The notes: generated from the letters alone by a model not told the origin. DNA of 64,000 bases from Streptomyces tardus (GCF_018101125.2 NZ_JAELVF020000001.1:4350554-4414553), one strand, 5' to 3'; shown: positions 33,201 through 41,591, counted from the first letter of the stretch. Numbers and translations are program-made.

Positions 33201-34805
33201 GGGCTGATCTCCCCGCCCCCGCACCACGACATCTACTCGATCGAGGACCTGGCACAGCTGATCCACGATCTGAAGAACGCCAACCCGCGGGCCCGCATCC
33301 ACGTGAAGCTGGTCTCCGAGGTCGGCGTCGGCACGGTCGCAGCGGGCGTCTCCAAGGCGCACGCGGACGTCGTGCTCGTCTCCGGGCACGACGGCGGTAC
33401 GGGCGCCTCGCCGCTCACCTCGCTCAAGCACGCGGGCGGTCCCTGGGAGCTGGGCCTGGCCGAGACCCAGCAGACGCTGCTGCTCAACGGGTTGCGCGAC
33501 CGTATCGTCGTGCAGACGGACGGCCAGCTGAAGACCGGCCGGGACGTGGTGATCGCGGCGCTGCTGGGCGCCGAGGAGTACTGCTTCGCCACCGCCCCGC
33601 TGGTGGTCTCCGGCTGCGTCATGATGCGCGTGTGCCACCTGGACACCTGTCCGGTCGGCATCGCCACCCAGAACCCGGTCCTGCGGGAGCGCTACAGCGG
33701 CAAGGCCGAATTCGTCGTCAACTACTTCGAGTTCATCGCCGAGGAGGTGCGGGAGCTGCTCGCCGAGCTCGGTTTCCGCACCCTCGACGAGGCCGTCGGC
33801 CATGCCGAGCACCTGGACGTCTCGCGCGCCGTGGACCACTGGAAGGCGCAGGGCCTGGACCTCTCCCCGCTGCTGCACGTACCCGACCTGCCCGAGGGCG
33901 CGGTGCGACACCAGGTGGTCGAGCAGGACCACAGCCTGGAGAAGGCGCTGGACAACCAGCTGATCAAGCTGGCTTCCGACGCGCTGGCGGCCGAGACCGT
34001 CGAACAGGCGCAGCCCGTACGGGCGCAGGTCGACATCCGCAACATCAACCGGACGGTCGGCACCATGCTCGGCCACGAGGTGACCCGGAAGTTCGGCGGT
34101 GCCGGACTGCCCGACGACACCATCGACATCACGTTCACCGGTTCGGCCGGCCAGTCCTTCGGCGCCTTTCTCCCGCGCGGCGTGACGCTGCGTCTGGAGG
34201 GCGACGCCAACGACTACGTCGGCAAGGGGCTGTCAGGCGGCCGGGTGGTGGTCCGCCCCGACCGCGGTGCGGACCATCTCGCCGAGTTCTCGACGATCGC
34301 GGGCAACACCCTCGCCTACGGCGCCACCGGCGGCGAGCTGTTCCTGCGCGGTCGCGTCGGTGAGCGGTTCTGCGTGCGCAACTCCGGTGCGCTGGTGGTC
34401 TCCGAGGGCGTGGGCGACCACGGCTGCGAGTACATGACCGGCGGCGCCGCCGTCGTGCTCGGTGAGACCGGACGCAACTTCGCGGCCGGAATGTCGGGCG
34501 GCACCGCGTACGTCGTCGACCTCGACCCGGACCACGTCAACCGCGAGCTCGCCACCGCCGTGGAGGAGCTCGGCACGGACGACCTGGACTGGCTGCACGA
34601 CGTGGTGCGCCGTCATCAGGAGGAGACCGGATCGACCGTCGCCGAGAAGCTGCTCGCCGACTGGGGCTCCGCCGGCAAGCGGTTCAGGAAGGTCGTACCT
34701 CCCACCTACAAGGCCGTACTCGCCGCCAAGGACGCCGCCGAGCGAGCGGGACTCTCCGAGTCCGAGACCCACAAGCAGATGATGGAGGCGGCGACCAATG
34801 GCTGA
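30222..34805 (+). CDS. gltB: glutamate synthase (NADPH) large subunit
   Basis: A 1527-residue GOGAT alpha subunit that forms two glutamates from glutamine and 2-oxoglutarate. The glutaminase nucleophile is Cys25 in YEHDACGVGFVATLTGE, exposed after removal of a short propeptide. The central and FMN domains follow (GRFGVTSEYLVNSDDIQIKMAQGAKPGEGGQLPG, HDGGTGASPLTSLKHAG). The 3Fe-4S cysteines are in CVMMRVCHLDTCPVG. The C-terminal GXGXG beta-helix repeats run to the end. ATG 30222 has GGGAGAG upstream; a TTG at 30189 is less likely. Overlaps gltD by 8 nt. Confidence 0.98.
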   Translation: MRSASTAAHPAKQGLYDPRYEHDACGVGFVATLTGEASHQLVQQALTVLRNLEHRGATGSEPDSGDGAGILLQVPDAFLREAVSFALPAPGAYAVGIGFLPADESGAAEAVSRIETIVAEEGLAVLGWREVPVAPELLGNGARATMPAFRQLFVADAEDGAATAQPREGIALDRAAFVVRKRVEREVDVYFPSLSARTIVYKGMLTTGQLEPFFPDLSDRRLGSAIALVHSRFSTNTFPSWPLAHPFRFVAHNGEINTVQGNRNWMRARESQLASDLFGEGELERIFPICTPGASDSASFDEVLELLHLGGRSLPHSVLMMVPEAWENHDSMSPARHAFYRYHSTMMEPWDGPACVTFTDGTQVGAVLDRNGLRPGRYWVTDDGLVVLGSEVGVLDIDPAKVVRKGRLQPGRMFLVDTAEHRIIEDDEIKSGLAAEHPYQDWLAAGLTELADLPEREHIVHTHASVTRRQQTFGYTEEELRILVAPMAKAGAEPIGSMGTDSPIAALSDRPRLLFDYFTQLFAQVTNPPLDAIREELVTSLISPLGPAGNLLEPSAASCRSVTLPFPVIDNDELAKLIHINADGDRPELKAATLSGLYRVSGGGEALAARIAEICQEADAALASGARLIVLSDRHSDAEHAPIPSLLLTSAVHHHLIRTKKRTQVGLLVEAGDVREVHHVALLIGYGAAAVNPYLAMESVEDLVRAGTFLPEGTEPEAAIRNLIKALGKGVLKVMSKMGISTVASYRGAQVFEAIGLDPAFVDTYFHGTTTKIGGAGLDVVAKEVAARHAKAYPVSGISPAHRRLEIGGEYQWRREGEPHLFDPDTVFRLQHSTRERRYDIFKQYTSRVDEQSERLMTLRGLFRLGGDRPSIPIEEVEPVSEIVKRFSTGAMSYGSISQEAHETLAIAMNQLGGKSNTGEGGEDPERLYDPARRSSIKQVASGRFGVTSEYLVNSDDIQIKMAQGAKPGEGGQLPGHKVYPWVAKTRHSTPGVGLISPPPHHDIYSIEDLAQLIHDLKNANPRARIHVKLVSEVGVGTVAAGVSKAHADVVLVSGHDGGTGASPLTSLKHAGGPWELGLAETQQTLLLNGLRDRIVVQTDGQLKTGRDVVIAALLGAEEYCFATAPLVVSGCVMMRVCHLDTCPVGIATQNPVLRERYSGKAEFVVNYFEFIAEEVRELLAELGFRTLDEAVGHAEHLDVSRAVDHWKAQGLDLSPLLHVPDLPEGAVRHQVVEQDHSLEKALDNQLIKLASDALAAETVEQAQPVRAQVDIRNINRTVGTMLGHEVTRKFGGAGLPDDTIDITFTGSAGQSFGAFLPRGVTLRLEGDANDYVGKGLSGGRVVVRPDRGADHLAEFSTIAGNTLAYGATGGELFLRGRVGERFCVRNSGALVVSEGVGDHGCEYMTGGAAVVLGETGRNFAAGMSGGTAYVVDLDPDHVNRELATAVEELGTDDLDWLHDVVRRHQEETGSTVAEKLLADWGSAGKRFRKVVPPTYKAVLAAKDAAERAGLSESETHKQMMEAATNG

Positions 34806-36276
34806 CCCCAAGGGCTTCCTGAACATCGACCGCGAGGTCGCCCCGACCCGTCCGGTCGAGGAGCGGGTCAAGGACTGGAACGAGGTCTACCAGCCCGGCT
34901 CCCTGCTGCCCATCATCAGCAAGCAGGCCAGCCGCTGCATGGACTGCGGCATCCCGTTCTGCCACAACGGCTGTCCGCTGGGGAACCTCATCCCCGAGTG
35001 GAACGACTTCGCCTACCGGGAGGACTGGTCCGCCGCCAGCGAGCGGCTGCACGCGACCAACAACTTCCCGGAGTTCACCGGCCGGCTCTGTCCCGCGCCG
35101 TGCGAGTCGGCGTGTGTGCTGGCGATCAACCAGCCCGCGGTGACCATCAAGAACGTCGAGGTCTCGATCATCGACAAGGCGTGGGACGACGGAGACGTCA
35201 CCCCGCAGCCGCCCGAGCGGCTCTCCGGCAAGACCGTGGCCGTGGTGGGGTCCGGCCCCGCGGGTCTGGCCGCCGCCCAGCAGCTGACCCGGGCCGGCCA
35301 CACCGTCGTCGTCTTCGAACGGGCCGACCGGATCGGCGGGTTGCTGCGGTACGGCATCCCCGAGTTCAAGATGGAGAAGGTGCACATCAACCGGCGGATC
35401 GAGCAGATGCGCGCCGAGGGCACCAAGTTCCGCACCGGCGTGGAGATCGGCACCGATCTGACCGCTGGCGACCTGCGGCGGCGCTACGACGCCGTGGTCA
35501 TCGCGGCCGGTTCCACCATCGCGCGCGAACTGCCGGTCGACGGCCGCGAGTTGAACGGCATCCACCAGGCGATGGAGTATCTGCCGCTGGCCAACAAGGT
35601 CCAGGAGGGCGACTACGTCACCTCGCCGATCAGCGCCGAGGACAAGCACGTCGTCGTCATCGGCGGCGGCGACACCGGCGCCGACTGCGTCGGCACCGCG
35701 CACCGGCAGGGCGCCAGGTCCGTCACGCAGCTGGAGATCATGCCCCGGCCCGGCGAGGACCGCGCGCCGAACCAGCCGTGGCCGACGTTCCCAATGCTCT
35801 ACAAGGTGACCTCGGCGCACGAGGAGGGCGGCGAGCGGGTCTACTCCGTCTCGACCACGCACTTCGAGGGCACCGAGCCCGAGGAGGGCGAGTCGGTCGG
35901 CAACGTCCGCGCGCTCCACCTGGTCGAGGTCGAGTTCGTGGACGGCAAACCGAAGCAGAAGCCCGGCACCGAACGCGCGATCCCGGCCGAGCTGGTCACG
36001 CTCGCGATGGGCTTCGTCGGCATCGACCGGGAGAACGGCATGGTCGAGCAGTTCGGCCTGGACCTGGACGAGCGCGGCAACGTCGCCCGCGACGCCGACT
36101 ACGCCACCAACGTCGACGGCGTCTTCGTCGCCGGTGACGCCGGCCGCGGCCAGTCGCTCATCGTCTGGGCCATCGCCGAGGGCCGCAGTGCGGCGCGGGG
36201 TGTGGACCGCTTCCTCTCCGGCGCCAGCTCGCTGCACGCGCCGGTCGCCCCGACGGACCGCTCGCTGACGGTCTGA
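34798..36276 (+). CDS. gltD: glutamate synthase (NADPH) small subunit
   Basis: A 492-residue beta subunit that takes electrons from NADPH and passes them to GltB. The N-terminal iron-sulfur domain has CMDCGIPFCHNGCPLGNLIPEWND and later CPAPCESAC. The FAD-binding GxGxxG is VVGSGPAGLAAAQQL, and the NADPH-binding one is VIGGGDTGADCVGTA. The C-terminal VFVAGDAGRGQSLIVWAIAEGR closes the FAD site. ATG at 34798 lies inside the gltB end, so the subunits are translated together. Confidence 0.98.
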   Translation: MADPKGFLNIDREVAPTRPVEERVKDWNEVYQPGSLLPIISKQASRCMDCGIPFCHNGCPLGNLIPEWNDFAYREDWSAASERLHATNNFPEFTGRLCPAPCESACVLAINQPAVTIKNVEVSIIDKAWDDGDVTPQPPERLSGKTVAVVGSGPAGLAAAQQLTRAGHTVVVFERADRIGGLLRYGIPEFKMEKVHINRRIEQMRAEGTKFRTGVEIGTDLTAGDLRRRYDAVVIAAGSTIARELPVDGRELNGIHQAMEYLPLANKVQEGDYVTSPISAEDKHVVVIGGGDTGADCVGTAHRQGARSVTQLEIMPRPGEDRAPNQPWPTFPMLYKVTSAHEEGGERVYSVSTTHFEGTEPEEGESVGNVRALHLVEVEFVDGKPKQKPGTERAIPAELVTLAMGFVGIDRENGMVEQFGLDLDERGNVARDADYATNVDGVFVAGDAGRGQSLIVWAIAEGRSAARGVDRFLSGASSLHAPVAPTDRSLTV

Positions 36277-36285
36277 CACCCGGTG

Positions 36286-36304
36286 CCCCGCGTTCCGCGC
36301 GGGG
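36286..36304 (+). terminator. hairpin after gltD
   Basis: CCCCGCG-ttccg-CGCGGGG, 9 nt after the gltD stop; pairing continues weakly outside with a bulge. Probable gltBD terminator. The following 36305-36603 has no gene apart from the AAGGAGG ribosome site of the lipoprotein gene. Confidence 0.55.
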
Positions 36305-36603
36305 ACCCACCGCACCCGTACGACGAAGTACGGAACACCGCCGCGGCGTTCGCCCTCACCCCGACCGAGGGCGGGCGCCGCGGTTCCGTGCGTCCGGCAC
36401 CCGCCGCTCCGGGCGTGGGCGGTGCGCAGCCGGGGCAGCGGCCCTTCGGAGCGGTCGGGGGAGCGGCCCGGGCGGGGCTCCGGGTGAGGCTCCGGGCGAG
36501 GGCGAACGGCCGTGCGCGGAGGTCCGGTCGAAAAAATCTCCGCTCGTGCGGAACCGGTCCGCGACCCCTCCCGTCACATCGGCAACCCCCACAAGGAGGC
36601 AAC

Positions 36604-37125
36604 ATGCGACGAGGTACGACGGTATTCGCCCTGCTGACAGCCACTGCGCTGGCGGCTGTGGGTTGCGCGAGCGACGACCAGACCGTGCAGACCGGCAGCC
36701 AGGGCGGTGACAAGAAGAACGAGCAGAAGGACGAGCAGAAGGACGAGCTCACGCCGTTCGAGAAGCGCGCCTCGGCCATCCTCGCCAAGTGGCCGCAGAA
36801 GGTGGCCCCCGCCGAGCGGAGCAACGCCCTGCTGCCGCTGGAAGGCGTGAAGCCCGCCGACTCCGACAGCACCAGCCTCAAGGTGAACGTGGGACACGGC
36901 AGTTGCGACGCCGATTTCGGCACGCACCTCCAGGAGACCGGCAAGGTCATCCTCGTGTCCGGCTGGGCCAAGGAGGACAAGAAGGCCGACTTCTGCACCG
37001 AGCAGGTGGTCAGCGACGAGGTGACCGTGAAGCTCAAGGAGAAGCTGGGCGACCGCGAGATCATCGACGCGGCCACCGGCAAGCCGGTGAAGATCACCGA
37101 GGAGGGCAAGGGCTCCCACCGGTGA
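36604..37125 (+). CDS. putative lipoprotein
   Basis: A 173-residue exported protein with a lipoprotein signal, MRRGTTVFALLTATALAAVGC, lipidated at Cys21. A Lys/Gln/Glu/Asp-rich linker follows (about 30-48), then a globular domain containing WPQKVAPAERSNALLPLEGVK, VNVGHGSCDADFG, VILVSGWAKEDKKADFCTEQVV and a C-terminal ATGKPVKITE. Two cysteines of the mature domain (SCDADF and DFCTEQ) could form a disulfide. AAGGAGG lies 5 nt before the ATG. I do not recognise the family; similar lipoproteins in Streptomyces are uncharacterised. Confidence 0.8.
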   Translation: MRRGTTVFALLTATALAAVGCASDDQTVQTGSQGGDKKNEQKDEQKDELTPFEKRASAILAKWPQKVAPAERSNALLPLEGVKPADSDSTSLKVNVGHGSCDADFGTHLQETGKVILVSGWAKEDKKADFCTEQVVSDEVTVKLKEKLGDREIIDAATGKPVKITEEGKGSHR

Positions 37126-37140
37126 GTGAACGGGCGTCAT

Positions 37141-37177
37141 GGCGTTGGGGCGGTGCATCGTGCACCGCCCCAACGCC
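37141..37177 (+). terminator. very strong terminator hairpin after lipoprotein gene
   Basis: Perfect 17-bp stem GGCGTTGGGGCGGTGCA with its complement and a TCG loop, 15 nt after the stop, followed by gttt. Confidence 0.9.
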
Positions 37178-37343
37178 GTTTGCGGACGGGGCAGACGGCC
37201 CTCGCGCGCCGGGGACCGCGTGTCCGGGCGGCCCGTCCGCTTCCCGTGGGCGGCCGGACCTTCCGACATTGGTCGGGTGAATGACGGTGCCGATCCGTGA
37301 TGTCTCGGCCTGGATGGCTCAGTGTGGGCGCTGTCAGAATCGC

Positions 37344-37369
37344 GGTCGGGACCCGGTCGGGGTCCGACC
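37344..37369. promoter_or_regulatory. imperfect palindrome before sugar ABC operon
   Basis: GGTC-g-GGACCC-ggtcg-GGGTCC-GACC: a 10-bp palindrome with one extra base, ending 35 nt before the binding-protein start. It may be the operator of a sugar-responsive repressor or a leader hairpin. It does not match the DasR dre consensus. Confidence 0.4.
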
Positions 37370-37404
37370 CCGAGCAGCCCAGCGCAGCCTAGGAGAGCCG
37401 GCAG

Positions 37405-38670
37405 ATGAAAAAGCGCGTGATCGCCGTCAGTGTGGTCCTGTCCTTCGCGGCGGTCGCCTGCGGCAGCGGTGGCGGATCGGACGGCGGTGACCGGGCCCTG
37501 ACGGTCTGGATCATGGAGGGCACCAACCCGGACTCCAAGCCGTTCTTCTCCGAGGTGTCCAAGGCGTTCAAGAAGGAGACCGGGGCCGAGCTCAAGGTGC
37601 AGTACGTGCCCTGGCCGGACGCGCACGACAAGTTCACCAAGGCGATGGCCGGCGGCACCACCCCCGATGTGGCGGAGGTCGGCTCCACCTGGACCGCGGA
37701 GTTCGCGGAGGCCGGAGCCCTCGCCGACATCGGTGACCGGGTCGGGGAAGCCGGGCTGGACAAGGACCTGGTCGAGGGCCTGGAGACCGCGGGCACCTAT
37801 GACGAGAAGCTCTACGGCATGCCCTGGTACGCGGGGGTGCGCTCACTGGTCTACCGCAAGGACCTGTTCGAGAAGCACGATCTGAAGGCGCCCACCACCT
37901 GGAAGGAACTCCAGGACGTCGCGGGCGAGTTGGGCGAGAAGGAACCGGACATGATCCCGTTCCCGGTGGTCGGCGACAACGAGTACATCCTCGACGCCTT
38001 CGTCTGGGGCGCCGGCGGCGAGCTGGCCACCGAGAAGGACGGCGACTGGAAGGCCGCGATCAACAGCCCGAAGTCGATCAAGGGCGTCGAGTTCTACACC
38101 GAGCTGGCGACCGAGCACAAGACGTCGACCAAGGCCGCGACCACCTGGAACGAGGCCGACCTCGTCGACAACATCACCAACGGCAAGGTCGCCATGGCGG
38201 TCTCGGGCAGCTGGACCCCGGCCACCATCGTGGCCGACGCCCCGGAGTTGAAGGGCAAGCTCGCCTCCGCGCCCATCCCCGGCCCCGACGGCGGAATGAG
38301 CCCCTCCTTCCTCGGCGGCTCCCACCTGGGGCTGTTCAACGAGTCCGAGAACCAGGACCTCGGCTGGGAGCTCATCAAGCTGCTCAGCACGGGCAGTTTC
38401 GCCGAGAAGTGGGGCGAGCAGTCCGGCTACTTCCCCGGACAGACCTCGCTGGTGGAGAAGGTCGAGAAGGAGGGCGACGCCCTGACCGCGCCGTTCGCCA
38501 AGCAGATGATCGAGGGGGGCGCCACCGTTCCGGTCACCCCGGCCTACGGCGAGATCCAGGGCAAGAAGACGCTTGCCCAGATGCTCCAGTCGATCCTCTC
38601 CGGCAAGAAGAGCGTCAAGCAGGCCGCGGACGACGCCGCCAAGGACATGGACAAGACCTTTGGCAACTGA
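37405..38670 (+). CDS. sugar ABC transporter substrate-binding lipoprotein (CUT1)
   Basis: A 421-residue extracellular solute-binding protein, family 1. Signal MKKRVIAVSVVLSFAAVAC with lipidated Cys19, then Gly/Ser linker. The fold shows in LTVWIMEGTNPDSKPFFSEVSKAFKKETG, YVPWPDAHDKFTKAMAGGTTPDVAEVGSTWTAEFA, LYGMPWYAGVRSLVYRKDLF and MAVSGSWTPATI. Such proteins bind mono- or oligosaccharides; the context of two CUT1 permeases agrees. The exact sugar is not readable. First gene of a three-gene operon; its stop overlaps the next start by 11 nt. Confidence 0.93.
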   Translation: MKKRVIAVSVVLSFAAVACGSGGGSDGGDRALTVWIMEGTNPDSKPFFSEVSKAFKKETGAELKVQYVPWPDAHDKFTKAMAGGTTPDVAEVGSTWTAEFAEAGALADIGDRVGEAGLDKDLVEGLETAGTYDEKLYGMPWYAGVRSLVYRKDLFEKHDLKAPTTWKELQDVAGELGEKEPDMIPFPVVGDNEYILDAFVWGAGGELATEKDGDWKAAINSPKSIKGVEFYTELATEHKTSTKAATTWNEADLVDNITNGKVAMAVSGSWTPATIVADAPELKGKLASAPIPGPDGGMSPSFLGGSHLGLFNESENQDLGWELIKLLSTGSFAEKWGEQSGYFPGQTSLVEKVEKEGDALTAPFAKQMIEGGATVPVTPAYGEIQGKKTLAQMLQSILSGKKSVKQAADDAAKDMDKTFGN

Positions 38671-39652
38671 GGCACCCGCACCGCGCCGCCCACGCCCCAC
38701 CGAAACCGCAGGGAAGCAGTCCCGGCCGCCGCTGCCGCCCGCCGCCGCACGACGTGCCCGGCGGCGGGCCGGGGCGCCCTGGCTGCTGCTGGCCCCCGCG
38801 CTGCTCGCGGTCGCGGGGCTGCTGCTGTGGCCGCTGACCCGGGTGCTGTGGATGTCCGTGCAGGACTACGGGCTTCCGGAGATCGTCAGCGGCGACACCA
38901 ACTACGTCGGCCTGGACAACTACACCGAGATCCTCGGCGACGCGTACCTGTGGCAGACCGTGTTGCCGAACACGCTCGGCTTCGCGTTCGCCTGCGTCGC
39001 GCTGACCGTCGTACTCGGAACGCTGGTCGCCCTGCTGCTGCAGCGGCTCGGGCCGTTGTGGCGGACCATCACGGGCAGCGCCATCATGATGGCCTGGGCC
39101 ATGCCGGCGGTGACCGGCACCTATGTGTGGATCTGGCTGTTCGACCCGCTCAGCGGTGCCGTGGTCGGCGGCCTGGACAGCCTCGGGGTGGTCGACGCCG
39201 GGGACACCAACTGGTTCACCAGCCGGCTCGGGTTCTACGCCATCGCCACCCTGAACGTCGTCCACCACAGCTTCCCGTTCGTCGCCATCACGGTCTTCGC
39301 CGGGCTGCTGACCATTCCCAAGGAGCTGCACGAGGCCGCGATCGTCGACGGGGCCAACGCCTGGCAGCGCTTCTGGTCCATCACCGTGCCGACCATCAAG
39401 CCGATCTTCATGGTCGTGATCATCCTGTCGACCATCTGGGACTTCAAGGTCTTCGTGCAGCTCTATCTGATGCCCGGGGGCAGCGGTGCCAACCGGGACG
39501 TGCTCAACCTCGGCGTCTGGTCCTACGTGGAGTCCTTCGCCCAGCGGCAGTACGGGATGGGTTCGGCGATCGCCGTACTGCTGACCCTGCTGCTGCTCGG
39601 CGTCACCGTCGTCTACATCCGGACGCTCTTCAAAGAGAGCGAGGAGCTGTGA
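38660..39652 (+). CDS. sugar ABC transporter permease (MalF-like)
   Basis: A 330-residue permease with six transmembrane helices after a 40-residue basic/Pro-rich N-terminus. The EAA loop that contacts the ATPase is ELHEAAIVDGANAWQRFWSITVPTIKP. Other family marks: WLLLAPALLAVAGLLLWPL, YVGLDNYTEIL, VLPNTLGFAFACVALTVVLGTLVALLLQR. The only reasonable start is TTG 38660 (MATEAPAPRR), inside the end of the binding-protein gene. Partner of the next gene. Confidence 0.92.
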   Translation: MATEAPAPRRPRPTETAGKQSRPPLPPAAARRARRRAGAPWLLLAPALLAVAGLLLWPLTRVLWMSVQDYGLPEIVSGDTNYVGLDNYTEILGDAYLWQTVLPNTLGFAFACVALTVVLGTLVALLLQRLGPLWRTITGSAIMMAWAMPAVTGTYVWIWLFDPLSGAVVGGLDSLGVVDAGDTNWFTSRLGFYAIATLNVVHHSFPFVAITVFAGLLTIPKELHEAAIVDGANAWQRFWSITVPTIKPIFMVVIILSTIWDFKVFVQLYLMPGGSGANRDVLNLGVWSYVESFAQRQYGMGSAIAVLLTLLLLGVTVVYIRTLFKESEEL

Positions 39653-40569
39653 CCACCCCGAGCGCCCTCACCCCCGCCAACCCGACCGCCGACGCCGAGG
39701 ATTCCCCTTCGGGAGACCGCAGCAGGCGGCGGCCGGCGAAACCGGTTCCGCGTTCGCCGCTGGGACGCGTCGGCAACGCCGTGGCCGTCACGGTGCTGAT
39801 GGTCTTCACCGTGCTGCCCGTCTACTGGATGGTCACCACGGCCTTCGACCCGCGGGCCAACTCGCGCGGCAGCAGCCCGCTGCCGAGCGGCTTCACCCTG
39901 GACCACTTCCGTTTCGTGTTCGACGAGGGCGGCTTCGGGCCGTTCCTGCTGAACTCCCTGCTGATCGCCATCGGTACGGTGCTGCTGGCCGGGCTGCTCG
40001 CGCTCCTCGCGGCGGTGGCCGTCGCGCGGTTCGTCTTCCGGTTCCGCACTGCCGTGCTGGTGATGGTGCTGATCATCCAGATGGTGCCGCTGGAGGCGCT
40101 GGTCATCCCGCTCTTCGTGCAGATGCGGAATCTGGAGATGCTCAACAGCCTGCTGGGGCTGACGATCGTCTATCTGGCCTTCTCGCTGCCGTTCGCGATC
40201 TGGATGTTGCGCGGTTTCGTCGCGGCGGTGCCCAAGGAGGTGGAGGAGGCGGCCTATCTGGACGGCTGCGGCTGGCCGAGGATGTTCCGCTCGGTGCTGC
40301 TGCCGCTGGTGGCGCCCGGGCTGATCGCCACCAGCGTGTTCTCCTTCATCGTCGCCTGGAACGAGTTCATCTTCGCCTTCACCTTCCTCCAGGACGAGAG
40401 CAAGTTCACCGCCGCGGTCGGACTGCACCGCTTCTTCGGCCAGCACACCAACGACTGGGGGCCGGTGATGGCGGGGTCGACGCTGATCACCCTGCCGGTG
40501 CTGGTCTTCTTCGTGCTGGCCCAGCGCAAGCTCTCCAACGGCCTCGCCGCCGGCGCGGTCAAGGGCTGA
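39649..40569 (+). CDS. sugar ABC transporter permease (MalG-like)
   Basis: A 306-residue second permease. N-terminal cytoplasmic region of about 40 residues, then VAVTVLMVFTVLPVYWMVTTAF, FLLNSLLIAIGTVLLAGLLALLAAVAVARF, further helices, and the EAA loop PKEVEEAAYLDGCGWPRMFRSVLLPLVAPG. GTG start overlapping the previous stop (GTGA). The operon ends here without an ATPase; in Streptomyces many CUT1 importers share the MsiK ATPase encoded elsewhere. Confidence 0.93.
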   Translation: MTTPSALTPANPTADAEDSPSGDRSRRRPAKPVPRSPLGRVGNAVAVTVLMVFTVLPVYWMVTTAFDPRANSRGSSPLPSGFTLDHFRFVFDEGGFGPFLLNSLLIAIGTVLLAGLLALLAAVAVARFVFRFRTAVLVMVLIIQMVPLEALVIPLFVQMRNLEMLNSLLGLTIVYLAFSLPFAIWMLRGFVAAVPKEVEEAAYLDGCGWPRMFRSVLLPLVAPGLIATSVFSFIVAWNEFIFAFTFLQDESKFTAAVGLHRFFGQHTNDWGPVMAGSTLITLPVLVFFVLAQRKLSNGLAAGAVKG

Positions 40570-40580
40570 CGCCCCCGGCA

Positions 40581-40620
40581 CCGGTACGCCGCCCGGCCCC
40601 GCGCCCCGGCGGCGTACCGG
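40581..40620. terminator. bidirectional terminator hairpin
   Basis: Perfect 13-bp stem CCGGTACGCCGCC/GGCGGCGTACCGG with a 14-nt GC loop, 11 nt after the permease stop and between convergent genes. Confidence 0.8.
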
Positions 40621-40673
40621 GCCGGCGGTGTGTGGGCCCGGCGGTGTGCGCCGTGGGTACGGGCCCGGCGGTG
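40621..40673. repeat. direct repeats GGGCCCGGCGGTG
   Basis: GGGCCCGGCGGTG occurs at 40634-40646 and 40661-40673 with a partial copy GCCGGCGGTG at 40621-40630, in the gap between convergent genes. Confidence 0.6.
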
Positions 40674-40679
40674 CACGGG

Positions 40680-41591
40680 TCAGGTGTCGCACTCCAGCTC
40701 GGTCCGGCACACCCCGCACCGCACCCGTACGCGCCCGCGCACCGGAGCCCCGAGGCGCTGCGCGCAGGTCGGGCAGCGGAAGGAGACCCGCAGGGAGGAG
40801 GGGCGGTCGAAGCGGTAGCCGTCGCCGCCGACCACCGAATCCGAACCCGGCCGCAGCAGCGAGCGGGCCCGGACCCGGTCCGCGGCGTACCGCCGCCGCG
40901 CCGCCCAGCCCGCGCCCGCCAACGGCGGCCGGGTCGCCTCCCGCTCGGCCAGTTCCCGCCCCCGGGTGTACGCCTCGTACGCCTGCGGGCTGGTGAACCA
41001 GACCGCGGGATCCTCGCCGAACACCCGTGCGCGCCGGGCCAGTACGTACCCGAACTCCTCCGGCGTCAGATAGCCGAGCTTCTGTTCTCCGACCGCGTCC
41101 CGGCGGAAGGCGTCGAGGAGCAGCCAGCCCGCGCCGAGGTAGGTCGCCACCGTGTCGGTGAGTACCTCGTTCTCGGCGGTGGTGGGGAACTCCAGACCCA
41201 GCCGGTGCAGAGCGACATGTGTCACCTCGTGCGCCAGGGCCGCGCCGACGTCCCGACGGTGCGCCTTGAAACGGGAGTTGAGCTCCACGAAGTACTCGGG
41301 CCCGTCCTCAAGCTCCACCGAGGCGGCGAACTCCATCTCCCGGAAGCCCACCACCATCCGCGCCTGCGGCAACCGCAGCTGCCCCACCATGACGCGGGCG
41401 ATCCGCTGTGCTCCCGCGTAGAGCTCCTCGTCCTCGCCGAAGGCGACATCGGCGGGGAGCACGCCGGCGCCGTACTGCTGCACCCCGTCGTGGGACAGCC
41501 GCCGGTAGAGCGCCGTGATCGCCTCCCGGACCGTCTCCAGATGGGGGAACCCGTGCTGTACACCGTCCGCCGTGCCGCGCCCCGTCGCCAT
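40680..41591 (-). CDS. metallopeptidase-like protein with HExxH and zinc ribbon
   Basis: A 303-residue cytoplasmic protein. Residues 114-150 hold ALAHEVTHVALHRLG with the zincin motif His121-Glu122-x-x-His125, followed about 17-25 residues later by ENEVLTDTVATYLG, which could supply the third zinc ligand and resembles gluzincins. The C-terminus ends in a four-cysteine zinc ribbon, CPTCAQRLG plus RVRCGVCRTELEC. No signal peptide is seen. Unknown physiological role; a protease or a scaffold based on a protease fold are both possible. ATG at 41591. Divergent from chorismate mutase. Confidence 0.8.
   Translation of the reverse strand: MATGRGTADGVQHGFPHLETVREAITALYRRLSHDGVQQYGAGVLPADVAFGEDEELYAGAQRIARVMVGQLRLPQARMVVGFREMEFAASVELEDGPEYFVELNSRFKAHRRDVGAALAHEVTHVALHRLGLEFPTTAENEVLTDTVATYLGAGWLLLDAFRRDAVGEQKLGYLTPEEFGYVLARRARVFGEDPAVWFTSPQAYEAYTRGRELAEREATRPPLAGAGWAARRRYAADRVRARSLLRPGSDSVVGGDGYRFDRPSSLRVSFRCPTCAQRLGAPVRGRVRVRCGVCRTELECDT

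Noticed and set aside
30228..34076. Very long open frame on the minus strand opposite gltB (1282 codons)
   Set aside because: It is an antisense shadow caused by GC-rich third positions of gltB. The translated sequence is low-complexity and has no family features, while gltB is unmistakable.
36283..36603. N-terminal extension of the lipoprotein
   Set aside because: The frame is open upstream, but the ATG at 36604 has an ideal AAGGAGG and begins a canonical lipoprotein signal peptide, which would be destroyed by an extension.
37200..37404. DasR (dre) site for the sugar importer
   Set aside because: No sequence close to ACTGGTCTAGACCACT was found upstream of the binding-protein gene; only the unrelated GGACCC palindrome is present.
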